Shown here: piece by piece, positions 6,870 through 13,854 of the stretch
Layout of the letters: each line of letters begins with the position of its first letter
How positions within the stretch are numbered: position 1 is the first letter of the stretch
Assembly: GCA_021784205.1 (NCBI GenBank)
Contig: JAJXTB010000060.1
Location: 1-15,484 of the forward strand
DNA: 15,484 bases
Direction: 5' to 3'
Source: Actinomycetes bacterium
Lineage (GTDB): Bacteria > Actinomycetota > Acidimicrobiia > Acidimicrobiales > RAAP-2
Made by a program: the position numbers and the translations under genes
The notes under the pieces: model-generated
Databases searched by the model: none
Told to the model about the DNA's origin: nothing
Seen by the model: only the letters and a program-made list of their open reading frames with translations

Positions 6870-7797
6870 GGGTCCGGCCAGTCAGGCGCAAGAAGACGTC
6901 CTCGAGCGAGCTGCGCCGCACCAGCGCACTCGCGGGGGTGATGCCGGACGCGTGAACCTCGCGCAAGGTCTCGTCGCCGTCGTCCACGTAGAGCAGGATG
7001 CGGTCGGGGAGGATCTCGATTCGCTGGGCGAAGCGTGCGAGGTCTCTCTCGAACTGCTCGTGCGCGTCGGTGCCGAAGCGCAACTCGACGACCTCGCGCG
7101 TGGAGTGGTCGGCGATCAGCTGTCGCGGCGTGCCCTCGGCCACGATGGCACCGCGGTCCATCACGACGAGGCGGTCACAGAGCTGCTCGGCTTCGTCCAT
7201 GTAGTGGGTCGTGATGATCAGCGTGACCCCCTCGCGCTTGAGCCGGTAGAGGCGTTCCCAGAGCAGGTGACGGGCCTGGGGGTCGAGGCCGGTGGTGGGC
7301 TCGTCGAGGATCAACAGGTCCGGGCGGTTGATCAGCGCCCGAGCGATGGTGAGGCGACGCTTCATGCCGCCCGACAGGTTGTCGACCTTGTCGTCGGCGC
7401 GCTCGGAGAGCTGGGAGAAGGCGAGGAGTTCGTCCGCCCGCTCTCGCAGGACGCGCCGAGGCAGGTCGAAGTAGCGACCGAACATCTCGAGGTTGAGCCG
7501 CACCGTCAGCTCGAGCTCGAGGGTGTCCTCCTGAGGGACCACGCCGAGTCGCGCGCGGATCTCGGGCCCGTCGTCGCGCGGATCGAGCCCGAAGACCGAG
7601 AGCGATCCCGAGGTGGGCTGTGAGACGGCGGAGATCATGCGCATCGTGCTCGTCTTGCCCGCGCCGTTGGGGCCGAGGAAACCGAAGCTCTCACCGCGTT
7701 CGATCGAGAAATCGATCCCGTGCACTGCTTCGAAGTCGCCGAAGCGCTTGGTGAGCCCGCGAGCGACGACGATGCCCTCGCGTCCCGCTCCATCCAT
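6859..7797 (-). CDS. ABC exporter ATP-binding protein (DrrA/NodI type)
   Basis: This is the cytoplasmic ATPase that powers the two-permease exporter encoded downstream. In the 312-residue reading from ATG 7797 the nucleotide-binding domain is complete: Walker A GPNGAGKT (42-49), Q-loop Q89, signature LSGG (141-144), Walker B LLILDEP (161-167) and H-loop H198 in TTHYMDEAE. The tail (about 235-312) ends in RRSSLEDVFLRLTGR, the C-terminal region typical of drug-resistance ABC ATPases. The open frame extends upstream to 7998, but that part is low-complexity and not ABC-like. Two adjacent ATGs (7800 and 7797) follow GGAGG at 7805-7809; 7797 has the better 7-base spacing. A PadR-like repressor would be a normal partner, but the one nearby is broken. 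Substrate unknown. Confidence 0.93.
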   Translation of the reverse strand: MDGAGREGIVVARGLTKRFGDFEAVHGIDFSIERGESFGFLGPNGAGKTSTMRMISAVSQPTSGSLSVFGLDPRDDGPEIRARLGVVPQEDTLELELTVRLNLEMFGRYFDLPRRVLRERADELLAFSQLSERADDKVDNLSGGMKRRLTIARALINRPDLLILDEPTTGLDPQARHLLWERLYRLKREGVTLIITTHYMDEAEQLCDRLVVMDRGAIVAEGTPRQLIADHSTREVVELRFGTDAHEQFERDLARFAQRIEILPDRILLYVDDGDETLREVHASGITPASALVRRSSLEDVFLRLTGRTLVD

Positions 7798-7804
7798 CAT
7801 CTGC

Positions 7805-7809
7805 CCTCC
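7805..7809 (-). promoter_or_regulatory. Ribosome binding site deciding the ABC ATPase start
   Basis: Minus-strand GGAGG lies 7 bases before ATG 7797 and 4 bases before ATG 7800. It rules out the upstream in-frame starts up to 7998. Confidence 0.75.
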
Positions 7810-7979
7810 GCCCGCTTGGCTGTCGCATCCCGGCCCGTCGCCACCTCCTGGATGGCACACCAGTGGCCGCCCCGGGTGCGTACAGGACTTTAAGTGACGC
7901 GAGTGACCCGGTGATCCACCAATCGTCGATGGGCGATCGCTGGTGTTGGTGTGAGAGGTGTCGACACCGCCGAGACCGA

Positions 7980-8008
7980 TTGCCGCGGTCGAGTCCACTG
8001 GTTAGGCT
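7980..8008 (+). promoter_or_regulatory. Sigma-70-like promoter for the DUF885 gene
   Basis: TTGCCG (7980-7985) and TAGGCT (8003-8008) are separated by exactly 17 bases. A transcript starting near 8014-8016 would have a leader of about 30 bases containing the GGGGGG ribosome binding site (8031-8036) 7 bases before GTG 8044. This is the best complete promoter seen in the window, and it supports the GTG start over the longer open frame from 7951. Confidence 0.6.
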
Positions 8009-8043
8009 CGGCCCGGCGCCGCTCGGCGCAGGGGGGTGACAAC

Positions 8044-9738
8044 GTGTCCTCGGAGTCTCAGCAGTCGGACGTCTTTGCCGTGGCCGATCGGATCGTGGAG
8101 CGCAGCGCCGCCTTGAGTCCGATCGAAGCGACCTTCAATGGTGTGATCGGTCACGAGACGGAATTGGACGACTTCTCGCCCGCCGCCGCGCCACGTCGCC
8201 TGGCCCACTACGAGCAGTCGCTGGCGGAGATCGCGGACCTTTCTCCTGATGGGGTCGATGACGTTCGGGCGCTCGCCGTGATGCGAGAGCGTCTCGAGGC
8301 GAGCCTCGACCTCGAGCGACACGGCGAGATCGATCGCACGTTCGGGGTCATCTCCTCGCCGGCCATCAACCTGCGCCAAGTCTTTGAGATGATGAGTGAC
8401 TACAGCGCCGAGGACGCGGCGACGATCGTCGAGCGGCTGCGGTGCGTCCCGGTCGCGGTTGCGTCGTGGCGAGAGACCCTCGAAGACCTGTCGCGCGACC
8501 CGAGTCTGATCGTCCAGCGCCACGTGCTCGGCGTTGCCCACCAGATGGCCGAGATCGCCGACGGAGGATTCGAAGCCCTCGTGCGGCGTCTGGCCGAGTC
8601 GTGCGCGGTGGACGTCGAGGCGTCCGGACTCTTAGGTGCCGCCGAGTCAGCGCAGCGCGCGTACCTGACGATGTCCGAGTGGATGGAGCGAGAGTTGGCG
8701 GGGCGGTGCTCGGGTGCGACCTACGTGGGAGAGGAGCGCTTTGCGCGGTGGTCGCGCTTCAATCTCGGAATGGACGTCGATCCGCGCGAGACCTACGAGT
8801 GGGGTTGGAGCGAATTGTCGCGCATCAACGAGCGAATGCGCACCCTCATGAAGGTGTTGACGCCGGACGCGCATTCGTTCGCCGAGTCCGCCGCGCAGCT
8901 TGATCGCGATCCCCGCTACGTCGTGTCGGGCACCGACACCTTGCTCGCGCGGCTGCGCGAGCTCACCGACGCGACCATTGAGCGACTGGCGGGCCACGAG
9001 TTCGCCATCGATGAGTCGATTCGCTTCTGCGACGTTCGACTCGCCCCGGAGGGCTCGGCCGCTGCGCCGTACTACACGCCGCCGAGCGAGGACCTCTCGC
9101 GTCCGGGGACGACGTGGTTTCCCACGCTGGGACGACAGGAGTTCCCGTGGTGGCGCCAGGTGTCGATCTGGTACCACGAGGCGGTGCCGGGTCATCACCT
9201 CCAGCTGGCGACCGTCGTGATCAACTCACGCCACCTGAGCCGCTTCCAGCGACTGATGGGATTCACCAGTGGGTGGGCCGAGGGGTGGGCCCTCTACGCC
9301 GAGCGCCTGATGGACGAGCTCGGAGGTTTCGAGGATCCGGCCACCGAGATGGGCTTTCTACAGAATCAGGCCCTGCGCGCGGCGCGGGTGGTGGTCGACA
9401 TCGGCATGCATCTGCAATTCGCCGTGCCGGCGGACTTCGGAGTGCTCGACGGGTTCGGTGACGTGGGTGGCCAGACGTGGACCCCGGAGCTGGCGGTGGA
9501 GACCTTGGTCCAGAGGGCGATCGAGGAGCGCGAATTCGCCGAATCCGAGGTCGAACGCTACCTGGCGGTCCCCTCACAGGCCATCAGTTACAAGGTGGGC
9601 GAGCGAGAGTGGCTGAGCGCGCGCGACGAGGAGAAGTCACGCCTCGGCGCGTCGTTCTCCCTGCGTGACTTCCACGAGCGGGGCCTCGCGATGGGTCCGG
9701 TCCCCTTGAGCGATCTTCGATCGCTGCTGCGCGACTAG
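8044..9738 (+). CDS. DUF885 family protein, predicted zinc metallopeptidase
   Basis: DUF885 proteins are bacterial proteins resembling zinc peptidases; most have no known substrate. The 564-residue reading carries the hallmark HEAVPGHH (378-385), an HExxxPGH metal-binding motif, a downstream helix TSGWAEGWALYAERLMDELG (408-427) whose acidic residues are candidate third ligands, and the C-terminal block RYLAVPSQAISYKVG (505-519). Length is normal for the family. There is no signal peptide or membrane helix, so it should be cytoplasmic. The GTG at 8044 is chosen over the upstream open frame because GGGGGG lies 7 bases before it and the promoter at 7980-8008 falls inside the longer frame. It is transcribed divergently from the ABC exporter and looks monocistronic. 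The link to peptide turnover is family-based inference. Confidence 0.9.
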   Translation: MSSESQQSDVFAVADRIVERSAALSPIEATFNGVIGHETELDDFSPAAAPRRLAHYEQSLAEIADLSPDGVDDVRALAVMRERLEASLDLERHGEIDRTFGVISSPAINLRQVFEMMSDYSAEDAATIVERLRCVPVAVASWRETLEDLSRDPSLIVQRHVLGVAHQMAEIADGGFEALVRRLAESCAVDVEASGLLGAAESAQRAYLTMSEWMERELAGRCSGATYVGEERFARWSRFNLGMDVDPRETYEWGWSELSRINERMRTLMKVLTPDAHSFAESAAQLDRDPRYVVSGTDTLLARLRELTDATIERLAGHEFAIDESIRFCDVRLAPEGSAAAPYYTPPSEDLSRPGTTWFPTLGRQEFPWWRQVSIWYHEAVPGHHLQLATVVINSRHLSRFQRLMGFTSGWAEGWALYAERLMDELGGFEDPATEMGFLQNQALRAARVVVDIGMHLQFAVPADFGVLDGFGDVGGQTWTPELAVETLVQRAIEEREFAESEVERYLAVPSQAISYKVGEREWLSARDEEKSRLGASFSLRDFHERGLAMGPVPLSDLRSLLRD

Positions 9739-9814
9739 CCGATCGCCGCGCTCGGGTGTAGGGCGTTCGAGTCTGTCGGGGGAATCCTGAATCCCGTTAT
9801 CGGACGGGGCCACC

Positions 9815-9833
9815 GGCTCAACCGGGTTGAACC
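9815..9833 (-). terminator. Possible hairpin downstream of tRNA-Leu
   Basis: On the minus strand GGTTCAAC and GTTGAGCC form an 8-bp stem (one G-T pair) around a CCG loop, 12 bases after the CCA end of the tRNA. There is no T-run, so termination or trailer processing here is only a guess. Confidence 0.3.
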
Positions 9834-9845
9834 ACGGAACGCAGT

Positions 9846-9931
9846 TGGTGGGCGAGGCGGGACTTGAACCCGCACATCCTTTCGAATACAGGCACCTGAA
9901 GCCTGCGCGTCTGCCATTTCGCCACTCGCCC
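9846..9931 (-). tRNA. tRNA-Leu(CAG), CCA encoded
   Basis: The minus strand folds as a class II tRNA. The 7-bp acceptor stem is GGGCGAG (5' end at 9931) with CTCGCCC, followed by discriminator A and an encoded CCA (9848-9846). The anticodon stem is CAGGC/GCCTG around the loop TTCAGGT, giving anticodon CAG, which reads CUG leucine codons. A long variable arm contains TTCGAAAGGA, and the T arm shows GCGGG-TTCAAGT-CCCGC. Length is 86 with CCA. It lies alone between the DUF885 gene and the fha cluster. Confidence 0.95.
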
Positions 9932-9942
9932 TGGGCCTGACC

Positions 9943-9948
9943 ACCTTA
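9943..9948 (-). promoter_or_regulatory. Candidate -10 box of the tRNA-Leu gene
   Basis: Minus-strand TAAGGT lies 11 bases before the mature 5' end of the tRNA, which is a plausible distance for a short 5' leader removed by RNase P. The -35 region is weak (GAAACA at 18-bp spacing). Confidence 0.4.
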
Positions 9949-10000
9949 GTCGACTCAGAAACGGCGTGTTTCGCGCCTCCCGTGGCACGAAATCCGCCGG

Positions 10001-10006
10001 TACCAT
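10001..10006 (+). promoter_or_regulatory. Candidate -10 box for a leaderless fhaA-like mRNA
   Basis: TACCAT stands 8 bases before ATG 10015. The GGGGG between them is too close to the ATG to be a usual Shine-Dalgarno site, so a transcript starting at the ATG is more likely. It would drive the overlapping fhaA-fhaB-PP2C-PBP block. Confidence 0.4.
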
Positions 10007-10014
10007 TGGGGGAT

Positions 10015-10662
10015 ATGGTTCTCAAGGGTGTGGAAAACCGCCTCGAGCGCATCTTTGAGCGCACGCTGTCGCGTCCCTTCAAGGGCGGGCTGCAGCCGAT
10101 CGAGATCGGCCAGCGCATCGTGCGCGAGGTCGACCTCACGCGCCGTCTGACGAGTCAGGGTCCCATTTCGCCCAACGAGGTGCGCGTGTGGCTCAGCCCC
10201 GAGGACGCCGAGCGCTTCGAGGGATTCCAGAAAGCGCTGATCAGCGAACTCGCCGAGACGGTGCGTCAGCACGCGATCAGTGAGGGCTACAACTTCATCG
10301 GCCCGGTCGAAGTCGAGGTTTTCATCGACGATGACTTAAAGCGCGGCGCCGTCGCTGTGCAGACGGACTTCGCTGCGGGAGACTCTCAGCCCCGGCTGCT
10401 GGCCGACGACGGGCGGGCCTTTCGCATTGGGGACAAACCCCTGGTCATCGGGCGTAGCCCCGACGTCAACGTGGTGATCAACGACGCCAACGTGTCGCGG
10501 CGCCACGCCGAGGTCTGGCGCACCACCGACGGAGTGGCGATCCGCGACCTGCAGTCGACCAACGGCACGTACGTCAACGGACACCGGATCAGTGCGGTGT
10601 CGCTGTCACCTCGAGACGACGTCACGATCGGGCCGCTGCACTTTCGGATCGAGCTCGCTTGA
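10015..10662 (+). CDS. fhaA: FhaA-like protein: DUF3662 domain plus FHA domain
   Basis: FhaA proteins bind phosphothreonine on partners of the PASTA kinase and modulate cell-wall synthesis; in mycobacteria FhaA binds the phosphorylated pseudokinase domain of the lipid II flippase MviN/MurJ. The 215-residue protein has an N-terminal DUF3662 (FhaA_N) domain (about 1-110: RLERIFERTLSRPFKGGLQP, then SPNEVRVWLSPED) and a C-terminal FHA domain (about 125-215) with GRS (146-148), SRRH (161-164) and STNG (181-184), the phosphothreonine-binding loops. The linker is only about 15 residues, against a very long Gly/Pro/Tyr-rich linker in M. tuberculosis. ATG 10015 is preferred to the GTG at 9982 because the domain starts there. 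The stop overlaps the next start as TTGA. Confidence 0.9.
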   Translation: MVLKGVENRLERIFERTLSRPFKGGLQPIEIGQRIVREVDLTRRLTSQGPISPNEVRVWLSPEDAERFEGFQKALISELAETVRQHAISEGYNFIGPVEVEVFIDDDLKRGAVAVQTDFAAGDSQPRLLADDGRAFRIGDKPLVIGRSPDVNVVINDANVSRRHAEVWRTTDGVAIRDLQSTNGTYVNGHRISAVSLSPRDDVTIGPLHFRIELA

Positions 10663-11105
10663 GTCTTCTCGCGGCGTCGTCGAACTACGCGGCGCTCGTT
10701 CGCCCGCTGCAGCTGATCATCATGGTGATCGCGCTGCTGTTTTTCGCGCGCGTGATGCGCGTGGCGATCCTCGAGGCCAAGCCCGTGGGCGACGGCACCC
10801 GACGCAAACGCAGCCAGGCGCTGGCGCTGAAGTACCTCGAGCCGCGCGATCTGAAGGGCGAGCGCATCGAGGCCGATCCGGCCGTCATCATCGGACGCAG
10901 CGCCGACTGCGACGTGGTGGTGAACGACACCTACCTCTCGTCGCGACACGCCCGTCTAGCCACCGACGACGGCGAGCTGACCCTCGAGGACCTGGGTTCG
11001 ACCAACGGCTCCTATGTGAACCAAGAGTTGGTGCGCGGACGGGTGCAACTCCGACGCGGTGACGTCGTCCAACTGGGCGGACTCTTGTTCGAGGTGGTTC
11101 GTTGA
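10659..11105 (+). CDS. fhaB: FhaB-like membrane-anchored FHA protein
   Basis: This is a small FHA adaptor (148 residues) that reads threonine phosphorylation by the PASTA kinase; mycobacterial FhaB (FipA) acts in division. One N-terminal membrane helix (about 13-32, PLQLIIMVIALLFFA) is followed by a basic linker (TRRKRS, 47-52) and an FHA domain with GRS (79-81), SSRHA (94-98) and STNGSYVN (114-121). The FHA domain should face the cytoplasm. The start is TTG at 10659, within the four-base overlap TTGA with the fhaA stop. No strong ribosome binding site is seen, so translation probably depends on coupling. The next junction also overlaps as TTGA. Confidence 0.88.
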   Translation: MSLLAASSNYAALVRPLQLIIMVIALLFFARVMRVAILEAKPVGDGTRRKRSQALALKYLEPRDLKGERIEADPAVIIGRSADCDVVVNDTYLSSRHARLATDDGELTLEDLGSTNGSYVNQELVRGRVQLRRGDVVQLGGLLFEVVR

Positions 11106-12319
11106 CGCGCTGGCGTTACGCCGCGGCCACCGACACCGGACTCGTGAGGGATCTCAACGAGGACGCGATCTTCGTCAACGACTTCTTGGCGGTGGTCGCC
11201 GACGGCATGGGCGGCCACGCCGCCGGCGAGGTCGCCTCGGCGATGGCCGTCGACCTCTTGGTCGACGAGTTCTTGCATCGGCCCACGGTCGAGGGGTTGC
11301 AGCGCGCGATCGAGTCGGCGAACGAGGTGATCATCGCCGACGCGCGCGACACGCCCGAGCACTTCGGCATGGGCACGACGGTCATCGCGGTGGGACTGAC
11401 CGAGGACGCCCACGGGGTCACGTCGCCCACCTTGTTCAACGTGGGCGATTCACGCGCCTACCAACTGCGCGACGGGGCCCTCCGACAGCTCAGCGAGGAC
11501 CACAGCGTGGCTGAAGAGTGGGTGCGCATGGGCCGTCTCACCCCGGAAGAGGCCATGGTTCACCCGCGACGCCACCAGTTGACGCGCACCCTCGGCGTGG
11601 AAGAGACCGTCGAGGTCGACGTGATGAGCGTGATCGCGAGTCCCGGGGATCGGGTGCTGCTCTGCAGCGACGGTCTGTCCAACGAACTGAGCCCGGAGAC
11701 GATCGCGCAGCTAGCCAGCGCGCCCGTTCCGCTGCAAGAGGCGGTTACGGCGCTCGTTGACGCGGCGCGCAGCGCCGGCGGGCGCGACAACATCTCAGCC
11801 ATCCTCCTTGAGTTCGAGGACGTGACCAACGCGAATCCGCCGATCAAGCGCACCGTCGCGACGTCGCGTCCGCCGGCGGCGCCCACGGCCAACCCCGCTC
11901 GCCATGCTCGGCGCGGTCGGCGTTTCACCTGGCGCGTGGTGGCGGCCATCACCTTGATCCTGGTTGTGATCGGTGCGGCGATCTACGTCGTGCACTGGTA
12001 CGCGTACTCGACGTACTACCTGGCAGAGGACACCGGCGTGATCGCTGTCTATCAGGGTCAGCCCAACGGCGTGCTGTGGTTTCACCCGCGTAGGGTCACG
12101 GATACGCCCTTTCACGTCTCTCAGTTGCGGCCGCTGGATCGCCAGGCTCTGCTCGCCACGATCGCCGAGCCGACGCTGGCATCCGCCCTGCACTACGCGT
12201 CCTACTTGCACACTGCCTGGCAGCTCACTCGGCCCGTGACGCCGACCACGACCACCTCGGTGCCTCCGTCCAGCACCACGGTGCGCGCGCCGACGACCAC
12301 GCTGAAGGGAGCCGGCTGA
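11102..12319 (+). CDS. pstP: PP2C-family Ser/Thr phosphatase with one membrane helix (PstP-like)
   Basis: This metal-dependent phosphatase removes phosphates from the PASTA kinase and its substrates. The 405-residue protein contains all PP2C motifs: RDLNED (16-21), VADGMGGH (32-39), GMGTT (89-93), VGDSRAY (114-120), CSDGLSNE (188-195) and GGRDNIS (226-232), with metal ligands D34, D190 and D229. A linker leads to one membrane helix (about 279-299). The outer part of about 105 residues contains YLAEDTGVIAVYQGQPNGVL and a Thr/Pro-rich tail (379-400), as in mycobacterial PstP. It starts with TTG at 11102, overlapping the fhaB stop (TTGA), with GAGGTGG just upstream. Its stop overlaps the PBP start as TGATG. 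In many actinobacteria a rodA/ftsW gene comes next; here it does not. Confidence 0.94.
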   Translation: MTRWRYAAATDTGLVRDLNEDAIFVNDFLAVVADGMGGHAAGEVASAMAVDLLVDEFLHRPTVEGLQRAIESANEVIIADARDTPEHFGMGTTVIAVGLTEDAHGVTSPTLFNVGDSRAYQLRDGALRQLSEDHSVAEEWVRMGRLTPEEAMVHPRRHQLTRTLGVEETVEVDVMSVIASPGDRVLLCSDGLSNELSPETIAQLASAPVPLQEAVTALVDAARSAGGRDNISAILLEFEDVTNANPPIKRTVATSRPPAAPTANPARHARRGRRFTWRVVAAITLILVVIGAAIYVVHWYAYSTYYLAEDTGVIAVYQGQPNGVLWFHPRRVTDTPFHVSQLRPLDRQALLATIAEPTLASALHYASYLHTAWQLTRPVTPTTTTSVPPSSTTVRAPTTTLKGAG

Positions 12320-13815
12320 TGTCGCGTCGCCTCACCGTCTTCGCGATCGCGATCCTGTTGCTCTTCGCGGCCGTCGCCGCCCAGGCGATCAACATCATGT
12401 ATTTTCGCGCCGCAGCCCTCGACGCCTCGCCACTCAATCCACGCATCGCCACCGCCTCCGAGCAGTATCCGCGCGGCCAGATCGTCGCCGCCGACGGCAC
12501 GGTGCTCGCCGAGTCGGTGCCCACGTCGGGCTTCTACCGGTACCGGCGGGTCTATCCCATGGGATCTCTCACCTCGGGCGTAGTGGGTTTCGCCGGGCCG
12601 AACTACGGCACCTGGGGACTTGAGGCCCAGTACAGCTCGGTCCTGACCGCTCACGCCCAGCCGGCCCAGACCCTCGCCCAGCTGCTGGCGCCCACCAGCG
12701 CCGCCGACTCGATCACCCTGACCCTGGAGCCGGCGCTGCAGCGCATCGCGCGCAGCGCCCTCGCGGGTCGCGACGGGGCGGTCGTCGCTATCAACCCCCA
12801 GACCGGCGCGGTCTTGTCGATGTACTCGAACCCGTACTACAACCCGGCGCCGCTCACCTCGCCGATCTTCAAGGTCGCCGAGGCGGCCTGGAAGACCGAC
12901 ACGACCAACAACGCCCACGGGTTTCCACCACTGGGCCTCGTGGCGGTCCAGCAGACCTTCCCGCCGGGATCCACCTTCAAGATCGTCACGACGAGTGCCG
13001 TCCTGCGCGGCAAGCCCCAGCTCTGGTACAAGAACTATCCAGCGGTGGTCTCCATCCCGCTGCCTCAGTCCAACAAAACCCTCTCGAACTACGGCTTCGG
13101 CCGCTGCGGCGGCGACATCCAGGCCATGTTGCCGCCCTCGTGCGACACCGGCTACGCGATGCTCGGCCTCGACCTCGGTGGGGCCCTTTTGGCGTCGGCC
13201 GCCAACGCCTACGGCTTCAACTCGACGCCACCTCTGGATCTGCCTAACACGCTGCCGAGCTACTTCCCGCCGGCGTCGTCGTTCGTGACCAACCAGCCAG
13301 GCGTCGCCTACTCGGCGATCGGTCAGCAGAACGTGCGCGAGTCCGCCCTGCAGAACGCGCTGGTGGCCGCCGCCATCGCCAACGGCGGGGCGATCATGAC
13401 CCCGCACCTGATGGACTACATCACCGCGCCCGACGGCACGATCGTGACGCGTTACAAGGACTCGGTATGGAAGCAGCCCCTGAGTCCCGCTCAGGCCGCG
13501 CGGATTCTGCCCCTGATGGTCGATGTCGCGAAATATGGCACCGCGGCGGGATGGTTCCTCCCCGCCGACGAGGTCGGCGCCAAGACCGGTACCGCCCAGA
13601 CGGGCAACAGCGCGAAGAATACTGACGATTGGATGATCGCCTTCGCACCGGCGAGCCACCCGACGGTCGCGGTCGCAGTGGTGGTGCCCTTCCAGAACGT
13701 CTCGCAAACGGGCTCTTCCGTCGCGGGTCCGATTATGAAGTGCATCATTGAGGGCACCCTCGCTATTCAGTCGGGCAAGCCCGCTACCGGCACGTCGACC
13801 ACGTGCCCGTCATGA
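12319..13815 (+). CDS. pbpA: Class B penicillin-binding protein (PbpA-like transpeptidase)
   Basis: This class B PBP (D,D-transpeptidase) cross-links peptidoglycan peptides outside the membrane. The 498-residue protein has an N-terminal anchor (about 5-26), a dimerisation-type region (about 30-130, with YPRGQIVAADGTVLA), and a transpeptidase domain (about 150-480) with SxxK as STFK (nucleophile S218, K221) and KTG (422-424, in AKTGTAQTG). The second motif is SCD (274-276) rather than the usual SxN. The start ATG overlaps the PP2C stop (TGATG) and follows AAGGGAG at a good distance, so the two are co-translated. PBPs of this class normally work with a SEDS polymerase (RodA/FtsW); none is encoded between the phosphatase and the kinase here, so its partner must be elsewhere. 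Confidence 0.94.
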   Translation: MSRRLTVFAIAILLLFAAVAAQAINIMYFRAAALDASPLNPRIATASEQYPRGQIVAADGTVLAESVPTSGFYRYRRVYPMGSLTSGVVGFAGPNYGTWGLEAQYSSVLTAHAQPAQTLAQLLAPTSAADSITLTLEPALQRIARSALAGRDGAVVAINPQTGAVLSMYSNPYYNPAPLTSPIFKVAEAAWKTDTTNNAHGFPPLGLVAVQQTFPPGSTFKIVTTSAVLRGKPQLWYKNYPAVVSIPLPQSNKTLSNYGFGRCGGDIQAMLPPSCDTGYAMLGLDLGGALLASAANAYGFNSTPPLDLPNTLPSYFPPASSFVTNQPGVAYSAIGQQNVRESALQNALVAAAIANGGAIMTPHLMDYITAPDGTIVTRYKDSVWKQPLSPAQAARILPLMVDVAKYGTAAGWFLPADEVGAKTGTAQTGNSAKNTDDWMIAFAPASHPTVAVAVVVPFQNVSQTGSSVAGPIMKCIIEGTLAIQSGKPATGTSTTCPS

Positions 13816-13839
13816 GGGCGGCCATGAAGTCGAAAGGCC

Positions 13840-13845
13840 TAGGCT
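13840..13845 (+). promoter_or_regulatory. Candidate -10 box for the PASTA kinase gene
   Basis: TAGGCT, the same hexamer as in the promoter at 8003, lies 9 bases before ATG 13855. There is no Shine-Dalgarno sequence and no -35 match. It suggests a separate, leaderless kinase transcript in addition to read-through from the PBP gene, whose stop is 39 bases upstream of the ATG. Confidence 0.4.
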
Positions 13846-13854
13846 AGAACGGCA

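Noticed and set aside
6859..7998. The longer ABC ATPase reading starting at 7998
   Set aside because: The extra 67 N-terminal residues are unlike ABC proteins and would overlap the promoter of the divergent gene, while GGAGG sits correctly before ATG 7797.
7951..8043. N-terminal extension of the DUF885 protein from 7951
   Set aside because: The promoter boxes at 7980-8008 and the ribosome binding site at 8031-8036 lie within it, and the family-like sequence begins after GTG 8044.
9781..9800. GGATTC repeats near the end of the DUF885 gene as a terminator
   Set aside because: They form a direct repeat on the minus strand (GGATTCAGGATTC) and not a stable hairpin, and no T-run follows.
12202..13707. 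A 501-residue minus-strand open frame opposite the PBP gene
   Set aside because: Composition is Gly/Arg/Val/Asp-rich with no domain, as expected from the antisense of high-GC coding sequence. The plus strand has a complete PBP.
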